Assembly (NCBI RefSeq): GCF_902459465.1
Contig: NC_047071.1
Span: forward strand, 6,590,098 to 6,654,097
DNA length: 64,000 nt
Source: Asterias rubens
Lineage: Eukaryota; Echinodermata; Asteroidea; Forcipulatida; Asteriidae
Direction: 5' to 3'
Each line of letters starts with the position of its first letter. The first letter of the stretch is position 1. The notes under the pieces are model-generated. The model did not search any database and was not told the DNA's origin. It worked only from the letters and a program-made list of their open reading frames with translations. A program made the translations under genes and the position numbers. Shown here one piece after another: positions 12,401 to 23,417 of the stretch.

Positions 12401-13214
12401 CAGTCAGGGGACGCAGCAACATCTGGGTGACTTCACTTTGAGTTGTGGATGGCTGAACGATTTTATCTGCAATTGAAACTGTAGGTGGGTTAACTGAACA
12501 AACATGGGTTGAAATTTCACCCACAGTTACATGGACCTTGCATGCTGTGCACTTCATAGCTGTACTAAAAAACAAATCAGCAAAATATCCTCGGGGGGCA
12601 GTGATGCTCTCGAAGTGCACTGGTACTTGACAGACTGGACATGGGGCGCTAGGTTCTCTGAAAGATTTATAGTGTGCTGTCAAGCACCCGGAACAAAACA
12701 GATGCATGCAAGGTGTCTCCAGGGCATTGTCAAGTAACTGGGTGCAAATTTTACATTCTATCAAGGCTGTACTTGACAATGGCTCAAAATTGGAAATCTT
12801 ATCCCTGGAGACTGTGGGTGAGGGGGGGAGACTGCTAAAGTGCTCTACATATGCGGGGGTAATCCTAGGCCTGCCAACCCCTGTGCGTTTCTGCTTCTTT
12901 TTTCGACCAGCTGTGAGATGTTGGTGGACAGAATTTGTGCAAACAGTGCAGACACCTGTTCTTGGGTGGGGTGGCCAGGCGGGGGCAGCTTTCCTAGGCA
13001 AAAGAAACAGACAAGTATAACAAGAATGGCACATGTGAGGGGGGTGAGTGCTTTCTTCATCATGGGAGACGTCAACCTGAAATGTGCTAAGAATTTTGTC
13101 TCTGTATTTGGCACAACTCTTAGCACATTTCCCAGCCTTCGTGTCCAATGATGACAAGCACCGCCCCCCACACAGTCTACATAACCTTTTCAGAAAACTC
13201 TTATGTTCATCCAT
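9422..13214 (-). CDS. RAG1-like transposase, seven coding exons
   Basis: Exons read on the minus strand: 13214-12297, 12137-11641, 11548-11226, 11143-10941, 10831-10484, 10168-10010 and 9898-9422. Every junction is GT-AG, the phases agree, and the sum is 2925 nt, giving 974 residues plus stop. The ATG has a good context (CAAAATGG). Residues 12-65 carry Cys/His pairs (C12, C15, H57, H60, C62, C65) like the RAG1 N-terminal zinc region. Residues 154-195 form a complete C3HC4 RING (C154, C157, C169, H171, C174, C177, C192, C195), followed by a C2HC finger (C222, C225, H237, C239). The core has VKIGGDKGGG (D495), CCLYCD (C584, C587), PPGLHISLG (650-658) and GEQGGES (E924, E928), then HWVMTS. Order and spacing resemble RAG1, including its last catalytic Glu. 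RAG1-N-like transposons are known from molluscs (N-RAG-TP of Aplysia). No stop or frameshift is visible. Function as a transposase is inferred; no RAG2-like Kelch gene is seen nearby. Confidence 0.88.
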
Positions 13215-13220
13215 TTTGAA

Positions 13221-14404
13221 TCTGTATTACAGAAAAGAAAAAAAAACAGGAAAAACAAATTAATGTTAAAGTTTGAATTATATTAACAATAATTTAAAGT
13301 TAAAACTTAGATTTTGTTTATTGCACAAATTGTTTCTTTGACAATTTGTTTATTGCACAAATTGTTTCTTTGACAATGTGATTTAATTTTTAATGTTAAA
13401 AAATAATAATTATAATACAGATGAGGTTTTCCCTGACAGACCATTAAAAGTCGTTTAGGCCTATTAATTACACAAAAATAATTACACAATACAAATAGAC
13501 AAAGATGTGTTTTTTTAAAAATGAACTACTGTTTTCCAAATTTGCACTGTCACAAAATTTTATTGTAGGCCTATGGATTGCATTTATTAATTAAACTCTC
13601 GCCTAGTTTACTTAGTTACTTGGTTATTATTAATGTTATTATGAAAAGACGGATGCTTTTAATAAAAAACAAACTTGGTTTGGCCAAGCCTGTTTGTTTG
13701 TTAATTATTTTCCTGAAGTCTGCTAGAAGAGGAGTGTTTATACTGAGCTGTGAAAAAGAATGTTTTTTTTTTTTGTTTTTTGTTTTTTTCATTCATAAAA
13801 ACCCCACATTTTCTAACTAATAACTGGTTACACTAGACCTGATACATGGCAGAAATATTTGCATAAGATTGCCGAACTATTTATTTTTAATAAGCATAAA
13901 AAGCAGCTACGTGTACAGGCCCCTTTTGTTCAAAAGCATCGTTGCCTAAATGGGCAGAATTTACTTTTACTACGAGGAGTAAAGCGACCCCAACGACCAC
14001 AATCAAAGCACCCGTCAAACGCATCGTTTAACGGCACTCCATTTGTGGCGTTGTCCGTGTGAGCGCGTTTCACGTGAAATGTTGCGGGTGTCAAATTACA
14101 AATTGCCCCATTGACCTTGACGAGATTTACACAAAACGAAAATAAAAAAATTCAAGCAGTAAATTGAAAACCAACGACATTCATAAAATAATATGACAAA
14201 TAGAAATCATGTACTGGGAATTTCATAGATTCACGCAAATTTATACAATCTATGTTTATACTTTTGTTATTATTCTGAAGAAATTTTTGGGGGGGCTTTG
14301 GCAAAAAGTAAAAAAAAAAGGGTTTATTTACCTTGATGTGCGTCCGGAAGTCAGTCGATCGCGTCAGATCTACATGTGAATGGAAGGTGACGCTTGGCCT
14401 AGAC
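13221..14404 (-). other. 5' leader exon and intron of the RAG1-like gene
   Basis: On the minus strand a pyrimidine-rich tract ends in AATACAG at 13222, giving an acceptor six bases before the ATG at 13214. A donor, CATCAAG then GTAAAT, lies at 14332/14331. This predicts a non-coding leader exon (up to about 14404, down to 14332) and a 1.1-kb intron, 14331-13222. The segment is duplicated at 1-1182. Similarity between the copies stops at 14404, after CCTAGA, a candidate end of the element. No promoter motif is clear. Confidence 0.65.
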
Positions 14405-15263
14405 TAGCTTGTGACATTTAGCGCGCCAAAGGCCTATCTCCCGTGTTCATTTTCGCGCGTAACCTTTCGAACGTGAAATTTGTACCGCATCCAGGGCGAA
14501 CCAAACTTTGTTCTACACAGACAATGGCGCATATGTACACGTGGCCAATTTAGTTATTATAATTCTATACGGTTTCCGTAGCGCGGACAAACGCGAATGG
14601 GCAGTCGCGTACGTAAGCGCACGTACACGCCGAATGTAAAAAAAACAAACGCGCCAATGTGAATTAAAATCTAGTGTAGTCTAGATTTCAAGCTCCCAGT
14701 TAACTAAATCATACCGTAGCGGGCGCGCTTTGGCGGTTTAAAACCGCGTGTAGTGTACACTATCCAGAATTAGAATCAAGCACCACAGTCTTGGACCAAG
14801 ACTACCAAAACGTCTGCCCGAAACCCCGAACTTACACCGAAATAAACTATTGAGGGCGCCCTTTACAAGTCCAGTCCCAAAAAACTGGTCCAGTAGCTAG
14901 CTAGAGCCCCGTGTAAGGACAGGGAAGAGGAAAGAGAGACCCGAGAGAGAGAGATAGGATCGGAGAAATACCGTCCATCAGCAGCTTGTTTGTGTAGCTC
15001 CATGTGTGTATGCGGTAACCCTTCTTCTCAGGTTAGAAAAAAATTAAGTGGTTTTGGAGTTAATTAACGGCGGATAAATTGGTGGCGACGTGCGGAAAAT
15101 TATCCCAAAATAATGAAGCTAAATTAGCGGTCGCCCGGTCGCCAAATGCGAGTGAAAATAGCGGCGGGCGAGTGAAAACCCTCCGGGCGAGTCAAATAAT
15201 TGTTCCTTTTCACATAAATGAGGCCGAGGGTTCAGTGGCAACATCCCAAGAATACCGGACACT
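14405..15263. other. Unassigned GC-richer sequence
   Basis: This stretch has more CpG than its surroundings and a GAGA-rich tract at about 14935-14960. No open frame or known repeat is recognised. It directly adjoins the presumed right end of the RAG1-like element, so it is probably host flank. Confidence 0.5.
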
Positions 15264-15319
15264 TCTTGCAAACTCGACACCAGCAAACTCGGCACCTCGA
15301 CACCAGCAAACTCGGCACC
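15264..15319 (-). repeat. Minisatellite of GCAAACTCGGCACC words
   Basis: About four degenerate copies of GCAAACTCG(G/A)CACC. The reverse complement, GGTGCCGAGTTTGC, forms the larger array at 16376-16596. The two arrays lie in opposite orientation on either side of the long-TIR element. Confidence 0.75.
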
Positions 15320-16066
15320 TGGCGGCCGTCGGCTGTGGGGGACTTTTGCCCCACCACACGGCGCGGCGGCAGCGACCGGTCGCACTAAATACCGACAACT
15401 CACGACTCCTCACGACAACTCACGACAACAATTTTTAAATGCACTTTAACAGAACATTTGAACATAATTCAACCGTTTAATATGTGCACAAGAGTCATAT
15501 GCACCTAATTCACTTTCAAACTGTTGAAAAAATTGTGTTTTGAATTGTAAAAAAAGGTGTTTTTTACCCGAATTTAGTAACGAATGGTAATATCCGCCAT
15601 GCTGTCTTTCGACGCACTTGGACAATTCTATTATACCGCAGGGGTGATACAATATGCAAGATGATTATTTACCATTTTTTTATGTATCTCATGGAGTTTA
15701 AAACAATATTGTATTTAAGTTTCCCCTTTTAACTTCGAATTCCAGAGTGGCGGCTTAGTTACTAACAAGAAAGAAAAAATCAGCAGCTAAAACCAAAACG
15801 AAAAAATTAAACTCATTCCTCAGAAATTACCTTTTTTACAGTTCAAAGTACAATTTTTTCAACAGTTTGAAAGTGAATTAGGTGCATATGACTCTTGTGC
15901 ACATATTAAACGGTTGAATTATGTTCAAATGTTCTGTTAAAGTGCATTTAAAAATTGTTGTCGTGAGTTGTCGTGAGGAGTCGTGAGTTGTCGGTATTTA
16001 GTGCGACCGGTCGCTGCCGCCGCGCCGTGTGGTGGGGCAAAAGTCCCCCACAGCCGACGGCCGCCA
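15320..16066. mobile_element. Non-autonomous element with about 228-bp terminal inverted repeats
   Basis: The left arm, about 15320-15547, starts TGGCGGCCGTCGGCTGTGGG. It is matched by the inverse complement at about 15839-16066, ending CCGACGGCCGCCA. The middle 290 bp is unique and AT-rich, with no open frame. The high arm identity suggests recent movement or a self-complementary element maintained by gene conversion. A target duplication was not found, so the superfamily is open. Confidence 0.8.
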
Positions 16067-16375
16067 TGTAGGCAACTATTGAACACGCTCCCAAATCACA
16101 CTCTTCAAAATCAAAAAGTCATTGTCAACTAAACGCTAACATTTTCAAAGCCCAATCCATAAAAAAATAGCGATGCACTTTCACCAACATGAAAACAAAT
16201 TCGGGGAGGACGTAAAGTTCCCGGGAATTTTTTTTTTCTCTAAAGTTCGGAAGCGGTTATGGTCATGTAAGCTAGCATAAATACTAATTATTTTAATTAA
16301 ACTCAAACCAGTTTTTATGGTGTTATTAAGTACACGTACTCAACTTGTTTGAATACTTTTACTCTTCAGGGTGGT

Positions 16376-16596
16376 ATTGCTTGGTGCCGAGTTTGTTGGA
16401 CCAAAATAGGCCGGTGCCGAGTTTGTTTGGTGTCGAGTTTGTTGGACCAAAATAGGCCGGTGCCGAGTTTGTTTGGTGCCGACATTCTTGGTGCCGAGTG
16501 GGTGCCGAGTTTGCGAGGTGCCGAGTTTGCGAGGTGCCGAGTTTGCTGGTGCCGAGTTTGCTGGTGCCTAGTTTGCAAGGTGCCGAAGTGTACGGT
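16376..16596 (+). repeat. GGTGCCGAGTTTG minisatellite
   Basis: At least ten copies of GGTGCCGAGTTTG(C/T), some separated by TTGGACCAAAATAGGCC, which itself occurs twice. Open frames across it are by-products of the repeat. Confidence 0.85.
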
Positions 16597-17794
16597 ACCC
16601 CATCCCAAAGAAATCTGTTACTATCCTCCTCTTACCAGTTTTCACGGTATTATGCCTTTTTCTTTGAATTGGGAAAAAAATAATGATGCCATTTATAATA
16701 TCAATAATATGCCCTAGGCCTAATTATCTTCATTAAGTATGCAAACATATCTTGGTGTCATGTGTTTTCAGTAGGATATCGGGAAAATTGTTCACAACAA
16801 AAAAATGAATGTTTTTTTCAAATCATGTAATCATTTTTGTAACAATAACACTTACACTTCAAGGTGTGTTGAAATTTTTAAAGTTTTGGTTTTACGTTGC
16901 GAGAGACAGTCCGCCATTAACAGTGCTTAAATGGCTATGCATGCACGACATTGGAGCAACGTCATATGTTTTCACACCTTTCATTGGTTGGTATTTTGTT
17001 GAATATTCAGAAGCTAGTATGGCGTGCAAAATAAATCAAAAATATTATTCAATTACTACAATATATTAACAAATTTAATTACATTTTTGTCCTAAGGCAT
17101 TATGGCTACTATTATTATTATAATCCAGAGATATCATAAGGCATGAAAGTAAAACACCCCACCCCCCTTGAAGCACACACACTTCATAACAATCCGTTTT
17201 CCCCCAGTTCAGACCAGTAATGTTTGGTTTAAAGAAACCAATCTATGATATTTTCTCTTTAATGTTGACTTAACCCTAACTCCCTAGGTATTTTTACTAG
17301 AATCCTTCCTCAACCCAACATACTTCAACACCACGTATTACCCTGCAGAGCAAACTGTACTCAATCAAACAAACTAAAACAGTATGCTGATAAGAACAAT
17401 ACACAACCCCACATACTCCCACAGGCCCTTTCCTGTTTGAATTTGATGGAGTGTGTATAGTTGGCCTTGTGCAGTAGTTGACCAGTGCTAGTACACAGTG
17501 CCCAATCTAACATAATCAAACAAGTGTTTTCCACACAGTTTGTTTAGCTGCATAAGAAGTATCTTTTTCTAGGAAAGGGATTTTTTGTGATGGACTCAGT
17601 TCAATTGGAGCACAACTTGGGTATTCCCACAACTTGCGTATCATAATGTTGGCTCAATAGATCATCATGGCCCTTTTTATTTTCTTCTTCTTTTGTTAGG
17701 TGTTTTTTTTTTTTTTTTTTGGCTTTTTGGCTTTTTGTGAGGGTATGGAGAAAATTCCTCCATGATGAGGGGTGGCCACTGGTGATACTGGTGG
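16597..17794. other. Unassigned, 3' flank of the piggyBac gene
   Basis: Mostly AT-rich with no recognisable gene. A poly-T run is at about 17702-17720. Sequence around 17360-17400 (GTACTCAATCAAACAAAC) resembles 20795-20815 (GTACTCAACCAAACAAAA) on the other side of the transposase gene, so these may be subterminal parts of one element. TTAACCCTAACTCCC at about 17270 is a possible piggyBac-type left end (TTAA then CCC), but no matching right end was found. Confidence 0.4.
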
Positions 17795-20227
17795 TTACTC
17801 TGTGGTGCTGGTAGTGGAGTCAGCTTCTGCAGTGTTGACAGATGCGTGGAATTCAAGGAAGCATTTTCCAGGGCACAGGTTGATCCCACACACCTGACAA
17901 CCTCGCCGTGTAGACTTGGGCAGGCCGGACTTTGTTAAAATGTTCTTACTTCTACACCACCTACACCACCGAGCATTTCGCCCTGGCATCTTGACGGAAT
18001 AGTGCCCTGCACTATTGGTTGCTGGGACTGGGCAAGTGGCAGGTTGTCGAGCAATGTCTCCGCTTGCAAATCCATCGATGAGGTCAGTAGCGATGGAGAG
18101 GACAAACTTGGAGTGGGTAAGCTTCTTATGGTCATCTTTCTCCTCTTCATCACTACTGCTGTCACTGCTGCTCTCGTTGGCTGGGGTGTGGTGCTGCTTA
18201 AAACACAGCCAAGCGTTAACCCTGGCAACATCCACCAAGAAATAGAGCAGGCCGACCCACCAAAATTGAGACTTTCTTGTGCAGGTGTGGTACGCTCTCA
18301 ACTGGTCTCCTCTGTCAACACCTCCCATGTTCTTGATATAATCGACTGCTTGGGGTGGGGCCGGGATTGTCTTCTTATGCAGTCTCCCCTCTGCATTGGC
18401 GACTTTTCGAATTACAGTGCCTGTGGCTGGATCTCTCCATCCTTGGTGGGCGGAGGAGAGCAGGGTCATTACTCGGCTATCTTTCCACAGGTATGACGTG
18501 AGTTGGCCGTTTTGTCGGCTGTAGAAGGTTCCCCTTGGGCAGGCATTCATCTTCTTCATCTTTCGGCGGTTGTTTATTTTTGACGACGAGAATGCCTTTG
18601 GCAGACCCTTGCTGTTCGATTTAACTGCACCGGTTAAATACGTGCGCTTGGCCAGGAGAGTGCGGGCGAGGGCAACTGAAGTATACAGTCTGTCAGTAAA
18701 TATATGGTGGTACACACTGAGGATGTGTTTGGCTGTCTTCATGGCTATGTCTACCATTTTTGTAGGAGTGGCGCCGTGTGGGTGGATAATAAAGTCGATG
18801 AAGAAACCTGTTGCTGCTTCCGCAATGACGTAGATCTTAAAGCCAGTGTGAATGGGCTTCAATGGCATAAAAAACTTCCTCACACTGGCTTTAAAACCTC
18901 GGTACTTCACCATAGCTTCGTCGATAGTCAGCTCTCGGCGTGGAAGGTAGCTCTTCAGACACCTGTGTCGAACCTTCTCCCATGCAGGCTTCATTGGGTG
19001 GAGTGGGTTTTTTTTTTTGGCTAAATAACGATGGGCCTTGTCGCGGATGAGGTCTGGACTATTGGTAGGATTACTGCAGGCGATGTGTTGGCTGAGGGCA
19101 TCGTATCTGTTGCGCTTCATCGTCTGCGAAATTAGTTTGTTTCGTAAACCTGGGTGTGAAGACCAATAGTCCTTGTAGTTATTTAACTTGACAAGGCCCA
19201 TCATTATGTGTATGCCAAACCATGCCTTCATCTCTTGCAGTGAAGTTAGACGGAGATGGCCCTTCTTTAAATTGATGTTCGTCCATGTGACGATGGACAG
19301 GATCAGGGCCAGGGGAAAAAACTTCAAGAAGTACTTCAACGGGGACTGTTTCTTGGAGAAGGTTGGGCCGTAAGGCTTTTTCCCTTTGAAGGCCCTGATG
19401 CTGACATCTTCCAGCGCCCTCGTCCATCCTTCCTCATCAGGGGCATAGTCTTCTTGGTAGACTGATGGGGGATCCGGGTCGTTGTCTGAGTCCGGGGCTA
19501 CAACTCTCTTCTTTTTCTTGGTCAGTTTTGGTTTTTTCGTCTGAGGCTGAGGCTGATGCTGCTTTCGTCTGGGAGGCCTACTTGAGGGTCCGGGTACATG
19601 TAACTCATCTCCTTCTGTCTCCTCTCCTGTCTCCTCACCCTCTTCAGTCGCTGTCTCCCCATCTCCTTCCTCCTCTTCGGTTGTAGTCTTGTCCCCTCCT
19701 GTCTCCTTCTCTCTTGTCCCGGTCTCTTCCTCTCCAGTCTCCCCCTTCTCTTCTCCTGTCTCCTCATCCTCTGTATCACTCTCCTCCGTGTCCTCTTCTT
19801 CATCCTGCAGGCAAGATGGAGACAGTCCTCTGGCCTCTGCCACTGCCCTGTTGAGGAACTCCTCTTCCTCGCTCTCTGATGTCTCGGCCAATGCCCTGTA
19901 GCTGCCCCTGGACATCGTCATGCCAGCCCCCTTCACACTCTCTCTGATGGCTTGCCGGAGCCCAGCTATCTCCTCCTTGTAAAGACGGTCCATCTTTGCG
20001 CTGCTGGTCTCTCTGGGGCGAACAGGCTTGCTTTTCCCCTTTCCTTTCCCCTTTCCTTTCCCCTTGTCTCTCCCCTTTCTTCCTCCATCTTTCTTTCCCT
20101 TGACTGCTCCGTCAATCTCGTTCCTGTGCTGTCTCTTCGTCTTCTTTCCCATCATGGACTCTACAAAATCATCCACTTCTCCACTTCTCAAACTCTGCTG
20201 TAGAAATCTAGCCTCACGTGCTGTCAT
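17795..20227 (-). CDS. piggyBac-type transposase, intact, 810 residues
   Basis: A single uninterrupted frame reads from ATG at 20227 to the stop at 17795. The N-terminal 240 residues are low-complexity and charged: a Lys/Gly repeat at about 42-67, Glu/Thr-rich at about 142-207, and basic at 230-241. The DDE_Tnp_1_7-type core follows from about residue 265. The expected acidic triad is visible as TIDEAM (D436), HIFTDRLYTS (D512) and MGGVDRGDQ (D638). The end is a Cys-rich domain (C755, C758, C777, C780, C785, C789, H794), as in piggyBac proteins. DRLYTS replaces the DNFYTS form usual in the family, but the Asp is kept. piggyBac enzymes cut and paste at TTAA without a footprint. The gene is intronless and stands alone. 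Whether this is a mobile copy or a domesticated gene is open because the terminal repeats are not identified. Confidence 0.93.
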   Translation of the reverse strand: MTAREARFLQQSLRSGEVDDFVESMMGKKTKRQHRNEIDGAVKGKKDGGRKGRDKGKGKGKGKGKSKPVRPRETSSAKMDRLYKEEIAGLRQAIRESVKGAGMTMSRGSYRALAETSESEEEEFLNRAVAEARGLSPSCLQDEEEDTEESDTEDEETGEEKGETGEEETGTREKETGGDKTTTEEEEGDGETATEEGEETGEETEGDELHVPGPSSRPPRRKQHQPQPQTKKPKLTKKKKRVVAPDSDNDPDPPSVYQEDYAPDEEGWTRALEDVSIRAFKGKKPYGPTFSKKQSPLKYFLKFFPLALILSIVTWTNINLKKGHLRLTSLQEMKAWFGIHIMMGLVKLNNYKDYWSSHPGLRNKLISQTMKRNRYDALSQHIACSNPTNSPDLIRDKAHRYLAKKKNPLHPMKPAWEKVRHRCLKSYLPRRELTIDEAMVKYRGFKASVRKFFMPLKPIHTGFKIYVIAEAATGFFIDFIIHPHGATPTKMVDIAMKTAKHILSVYHHIFTDRLYTSVALARTLLAKRTYLTGAVKSNSKGLPKAFSSSKINNRRKMKKMNACPRGTFYSRQNGQLTSYLWKDSRVMTLLSSAHQGWRDPATGTVIRKVANAEGRLHKKTIPAPPQAVDYIKNMGGVDRGDQLRAYHTCTRKSQFWWVGLLYFLVDVARVNAWLCFKQHHTPANESSSDSSSDEEEKDDHKKLTHSKFVLSIATDLIDGFASGDIARQPATCPVPATNSAGHYSVKMPGRNARWCRWCRSKNILTKSGLPKSTRRGCQVCGINLCPGKCFLEFHASVNTAEADSTTSTTE

Positions 20228-20903
20228 GTTTACTTGGGTGTAGTCACTTTCGACTGGGTGATGAATCTCAGAAACCCCTCTTATTTATAGGAAATGGTGC
20301 CATAGTTATTTAAATTTTTATTCATAACTATTGTTAAACACTACTTAGATTATATAATACTTCATAAAAGATTTATAAAGATATTATTTTATAAAAGAAT
20401 TAATAATACAGCGTACAATTACTTTAAAAAGTCCCTGCTTATCAACGGTAGAGTCTACCCACCTGCATCATGCATTGTTTTTTACAAAGCCAAACATGTG
20501 GTCAGACCTATGGCAATAAAAAAGAGGGTAAGACATAAATCTTCTACCTTATCCTAACCCTAAGCCCCTCATCACTTCACTACCAGTCACCCCTTATCAC
20601 TTAATTGTTTATGTTACAACACAAAAGAAGAAAGTTGCCAGTGCCCATTTGCTCTAGCCACACAACCTAACACCATGCCCACACATATTGCCCACCTTCC
20701 CCACTCAATCGAAATCCAACACCATCACTTAGCAGCTAGAATACACAATCAGTCATAATCAAACACCCAGCCCAAACTTGAGTGTACTCTACTGTACTCA
20801 ACCAAACAAAATCACACACATTGCCCTGTTGGAATTTGCACGGAATTTATTACAGTATGCAGTTAATCAAAAAAATGTTTTTTTAGTCATTTTCACTTAA
20901 AAT
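20228..20903. other. 5' flank of the piggyBac gene
   Basis: AT-rich DNA with C/A-rich stretches and no open frame of note. It would contain the promoter and right terminal repeat of the piggyBac element. No TATA box or terminal repeat can be assigned with confidence. Confidence 0.4.
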
Positions 20904-21759
20904 TAAGCTTGGGCGGTTCCTTCGGTTACCCGGTTCTACCCGGTTCCAAATTGAAAACCGGACCGGCGGTTCCACTCTTCTGTGGAACCGGGTACCCGCT
21001 TTTGTCCGTTCCGATTTTAAAAGACCGAGTCCCAACTATAAAAGGCTCTGTGGAGCCGATCCTGCGACGAACCGGCTCTAGAAATTGAGGCTTGTTGTTG
21101 AAAGCGGTGACCGCAGATACAGTGTGCAAAGGCTTCAAGCCGACATGAGTATCAACTATCACGTGTGGCTGCATACACAGTGCACAGCCCCCTCCAATGC
21201 ATAGGCATCTATACATGTATATCTCATGCATATACATGTACATGTACAGAGTCCAAAGTCCAAATAGACAGCACGTTGTGATTGGCTGCCGATATATCCA
21301 TATTCATAAAAGCTTGACCCATGCACAAAACACACAGTACTGTATGCATGTACAGGCATGTACACTTGTATGTACAGAGACGACACACTGCATGCACTAC
21401 GGACGTACTGCACTACGGACGTACTGCTACACAACGGACGTACTGCCGGCTAAATCAAAGACTTGTTTAAATGCAGGGAAAATAGGTGCTCGGTGGCACG
21501 ATTTCTGATTGACTTGGGGTGGGTATTCTGGTATTTTCGTTAAAAATAGATCGGCTCCAATTGTGTGTGTGTGAGCTCGGGACCGATGTCTGATTAACTT
21601 GGTTATTTTCAGTTAAAATAGATCGGCTCAATTGTGTGTGTGTGAGCTCGGGACGGGCGGCTTATGTTTTATATTGAATTGGAACCGGGTATGTCTCAGA
21701 ACCGAGCTTTTTTTCGGAACCGGAACCGAGCCCCAAATTTCTGGAATCGCCCAAGCTTA
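20904..21759. mobile_element. hAT-like MITE, GGAACCG-rich type, copy A
   Basis: It starts TAAGCTTGGGCGGTTCC and ends GGAATCGCCCAAGCTTA, the same terminal repeat as the 8-bp-TSD elements at 4999 and 58549 but with a different interior built of GGTTCC/GGAACC words. The segment 20904-21243 recurs inverted at 23491-23833. It contains a short direct duplication, 21535-21590 versus 21605-21655, around a (GT)n tract. The bases after the right end are TTGTTTTG (21760-21767), which do not match the 8 bp before the left end. Confidence 0.75.
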
Positions 21760-21789
21760 TTGTTTTGTCTGTTTGGTCATGCATGTTTG

Positions 21790-23412
21790 GTCAACATCCA
21801 TGATAAAGCAAAACATCAATATTTTTGTACCCTACATCACTAAGCTTGTAAACGAATCCCTCAGTTCCGGTTGTTTCCCCGATAGCCTCAAAGTTTCCTA
21901 CATCAGGCCGCTCATCAAGAAACCAAACCTGGACAAGGAGATATTCAAAAACTACAGACCGGTTGCAAACTTAAAATATCTTGGAAAAGTCCTCGAACGT
22001 GTAGTTTCATCACGTATTTCTGATCACATTCATACTTTCAACCTGTCCGACGTGTTCCAGTCAGCATACAAGTCTTTCCATGGGACCGAGGCTGCACTAG
22101 TCCGTGTGAGCAACGATATTCTCTCTTCTATGGAAAATGGTAACCTTACAGCACTAGTCCTGCTAGACTTGAGTGCTGCTTTTGACACTGTCGATCACAA
22201 CATCCTTCTCTCTCGGCTCCAGAATCACCTTGGCATAGAGGACACAGCCCTAGCATGGTGCAAATCGTATCTCTACAATAGAACTCAGCATGTATGTATT
22301 GGCACCGCGATATCCGACCCTGTTGTTTTGAACTACTCTGTGCCACAGGGGTCGGTACTCGGCCTGCAGTGGTTTACGCTATACACTTTACCGATTCGTG
22401 ACATCATCCTGAAATTTATTCTGAATTACCATGTGTACGCAGACGACACTCAACTATACATCACGTTTAAATCTTCTCAAGAAAACGCCAATGCATCTAT
22501 TGCAAGACTTGAGAAATGCATCCAAGAGATTCGACGTTGGACACAACAAAACTTCCTGAAGTTAAATGATGATAAGACAGAGTTCCTTCTATTTGGGTCA
22601 CGTCAACAGTTAACTAAGGTTTCAGTGCCATACATCTCCATCGGTGATGCTCGGATAGCTCCCTCGCTGAAAGCTCAGAACTTAGGGGTTATTTTTGATT
22701 CATCAATGACACTTCAGCCACACATCAACAACATTGTTCGTTTATCATCATATCACATCAGGAATATATAGGTAAGATTCGCAAGTACTTGGACAAAAGT
22801 GCCACTGAAAAGGTCATTCACGCATTTGTTACTTCTCGTCTTGACAACGGCAATGCTCTTCTCTACAGTCTTCCTAACAACCAGATTTCCAGACTTCAAC
22901 GGCTCCAAAATACTGCTGCCCGCATTGTGACACTGTCTAGAAAATCCTGTTCTATCACCCCCATTCTGAAACAACTACACTGGCTCCCTATCTCTCAACG
23001 AATCATCTTCAAGCTGATGCTCATTGTCCACAAAGCTCTTAATGGCAAGGCTCCCCACTATATTTCTGAACTGCTTCAAGTTTACACTCCATCAAGGAAT
23101 CTTCGATCAAGTTCTATGCTTCTCCTCATTGAACCCACGTCTCGACACTCATGGGGTGACAGGTCTTTTTCTTCAGCCGCGCCACGCATCTGGAACTCTC
23201 TACCACTTAATCTTCGATCTTGTCTTTGTACTGCAAAATTCAAGTCTCTTCTCAAAACTTATCTTATGTCACAGGTTTTCAATGACTAATTTTGTTGTGT
23301 CTGTTTTTCTTTGGGTTGTGTTTTGTTTTTGTTTTGTTTTTGGTTTTACTGCGCCTTGAACACCCAGCAGGGCGGATATGTGCGCATTACAAGTCTTATT
23401 ATTATTATTATT
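21790..23412 (+). pseudogene. Broken LINE (CR1/L2-like) reverse transcriptase
   Basis: The reading frame shows reverse transcriptase motifs in order: LLDLSAAFDTVDH near 22160-22200, SVPQGSVLG near 22340 and YADD near 22433. It stops at 22769-22771 after HIRNI. The next frame (to 23289) continues the same protein with GKIRKYLDKSATEKV, the LHWLP motif and PRIWNSLP, so a 2-nt insertion in a TATA run explains the break. Endonuclease and the start of the RT are missing, a normal 5' truncation. The 3' end is an (ATT)n tail at 23396-23416, typical of such LINEs. The element is dead. Confidence 0.9.
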
Positions 23413-23417
23413 ATTAA

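Noticed and set aside
16349..16717. Frame rich in CRVC repeats that looks Cys-rich
   Set aside because: It is the translation of the GGTGCCGAGTTTG minisatellite and extends no further than the repeat.
17262..17290. TTAACCCTAACTCCC as the piggyBac left terminal repeat
   Set aside because: No inverse copy ending in GGG-TTAA was found to the right of the gene, so the end is not supported.
14405..17795. A RAG2-like (Kelch) partner next to the RAG1-like gene
   Set aside because: No Kelch-type GG...W repeats or PHD finger are visible on either strand between the RAG1-like gene and the piggyBac gene.
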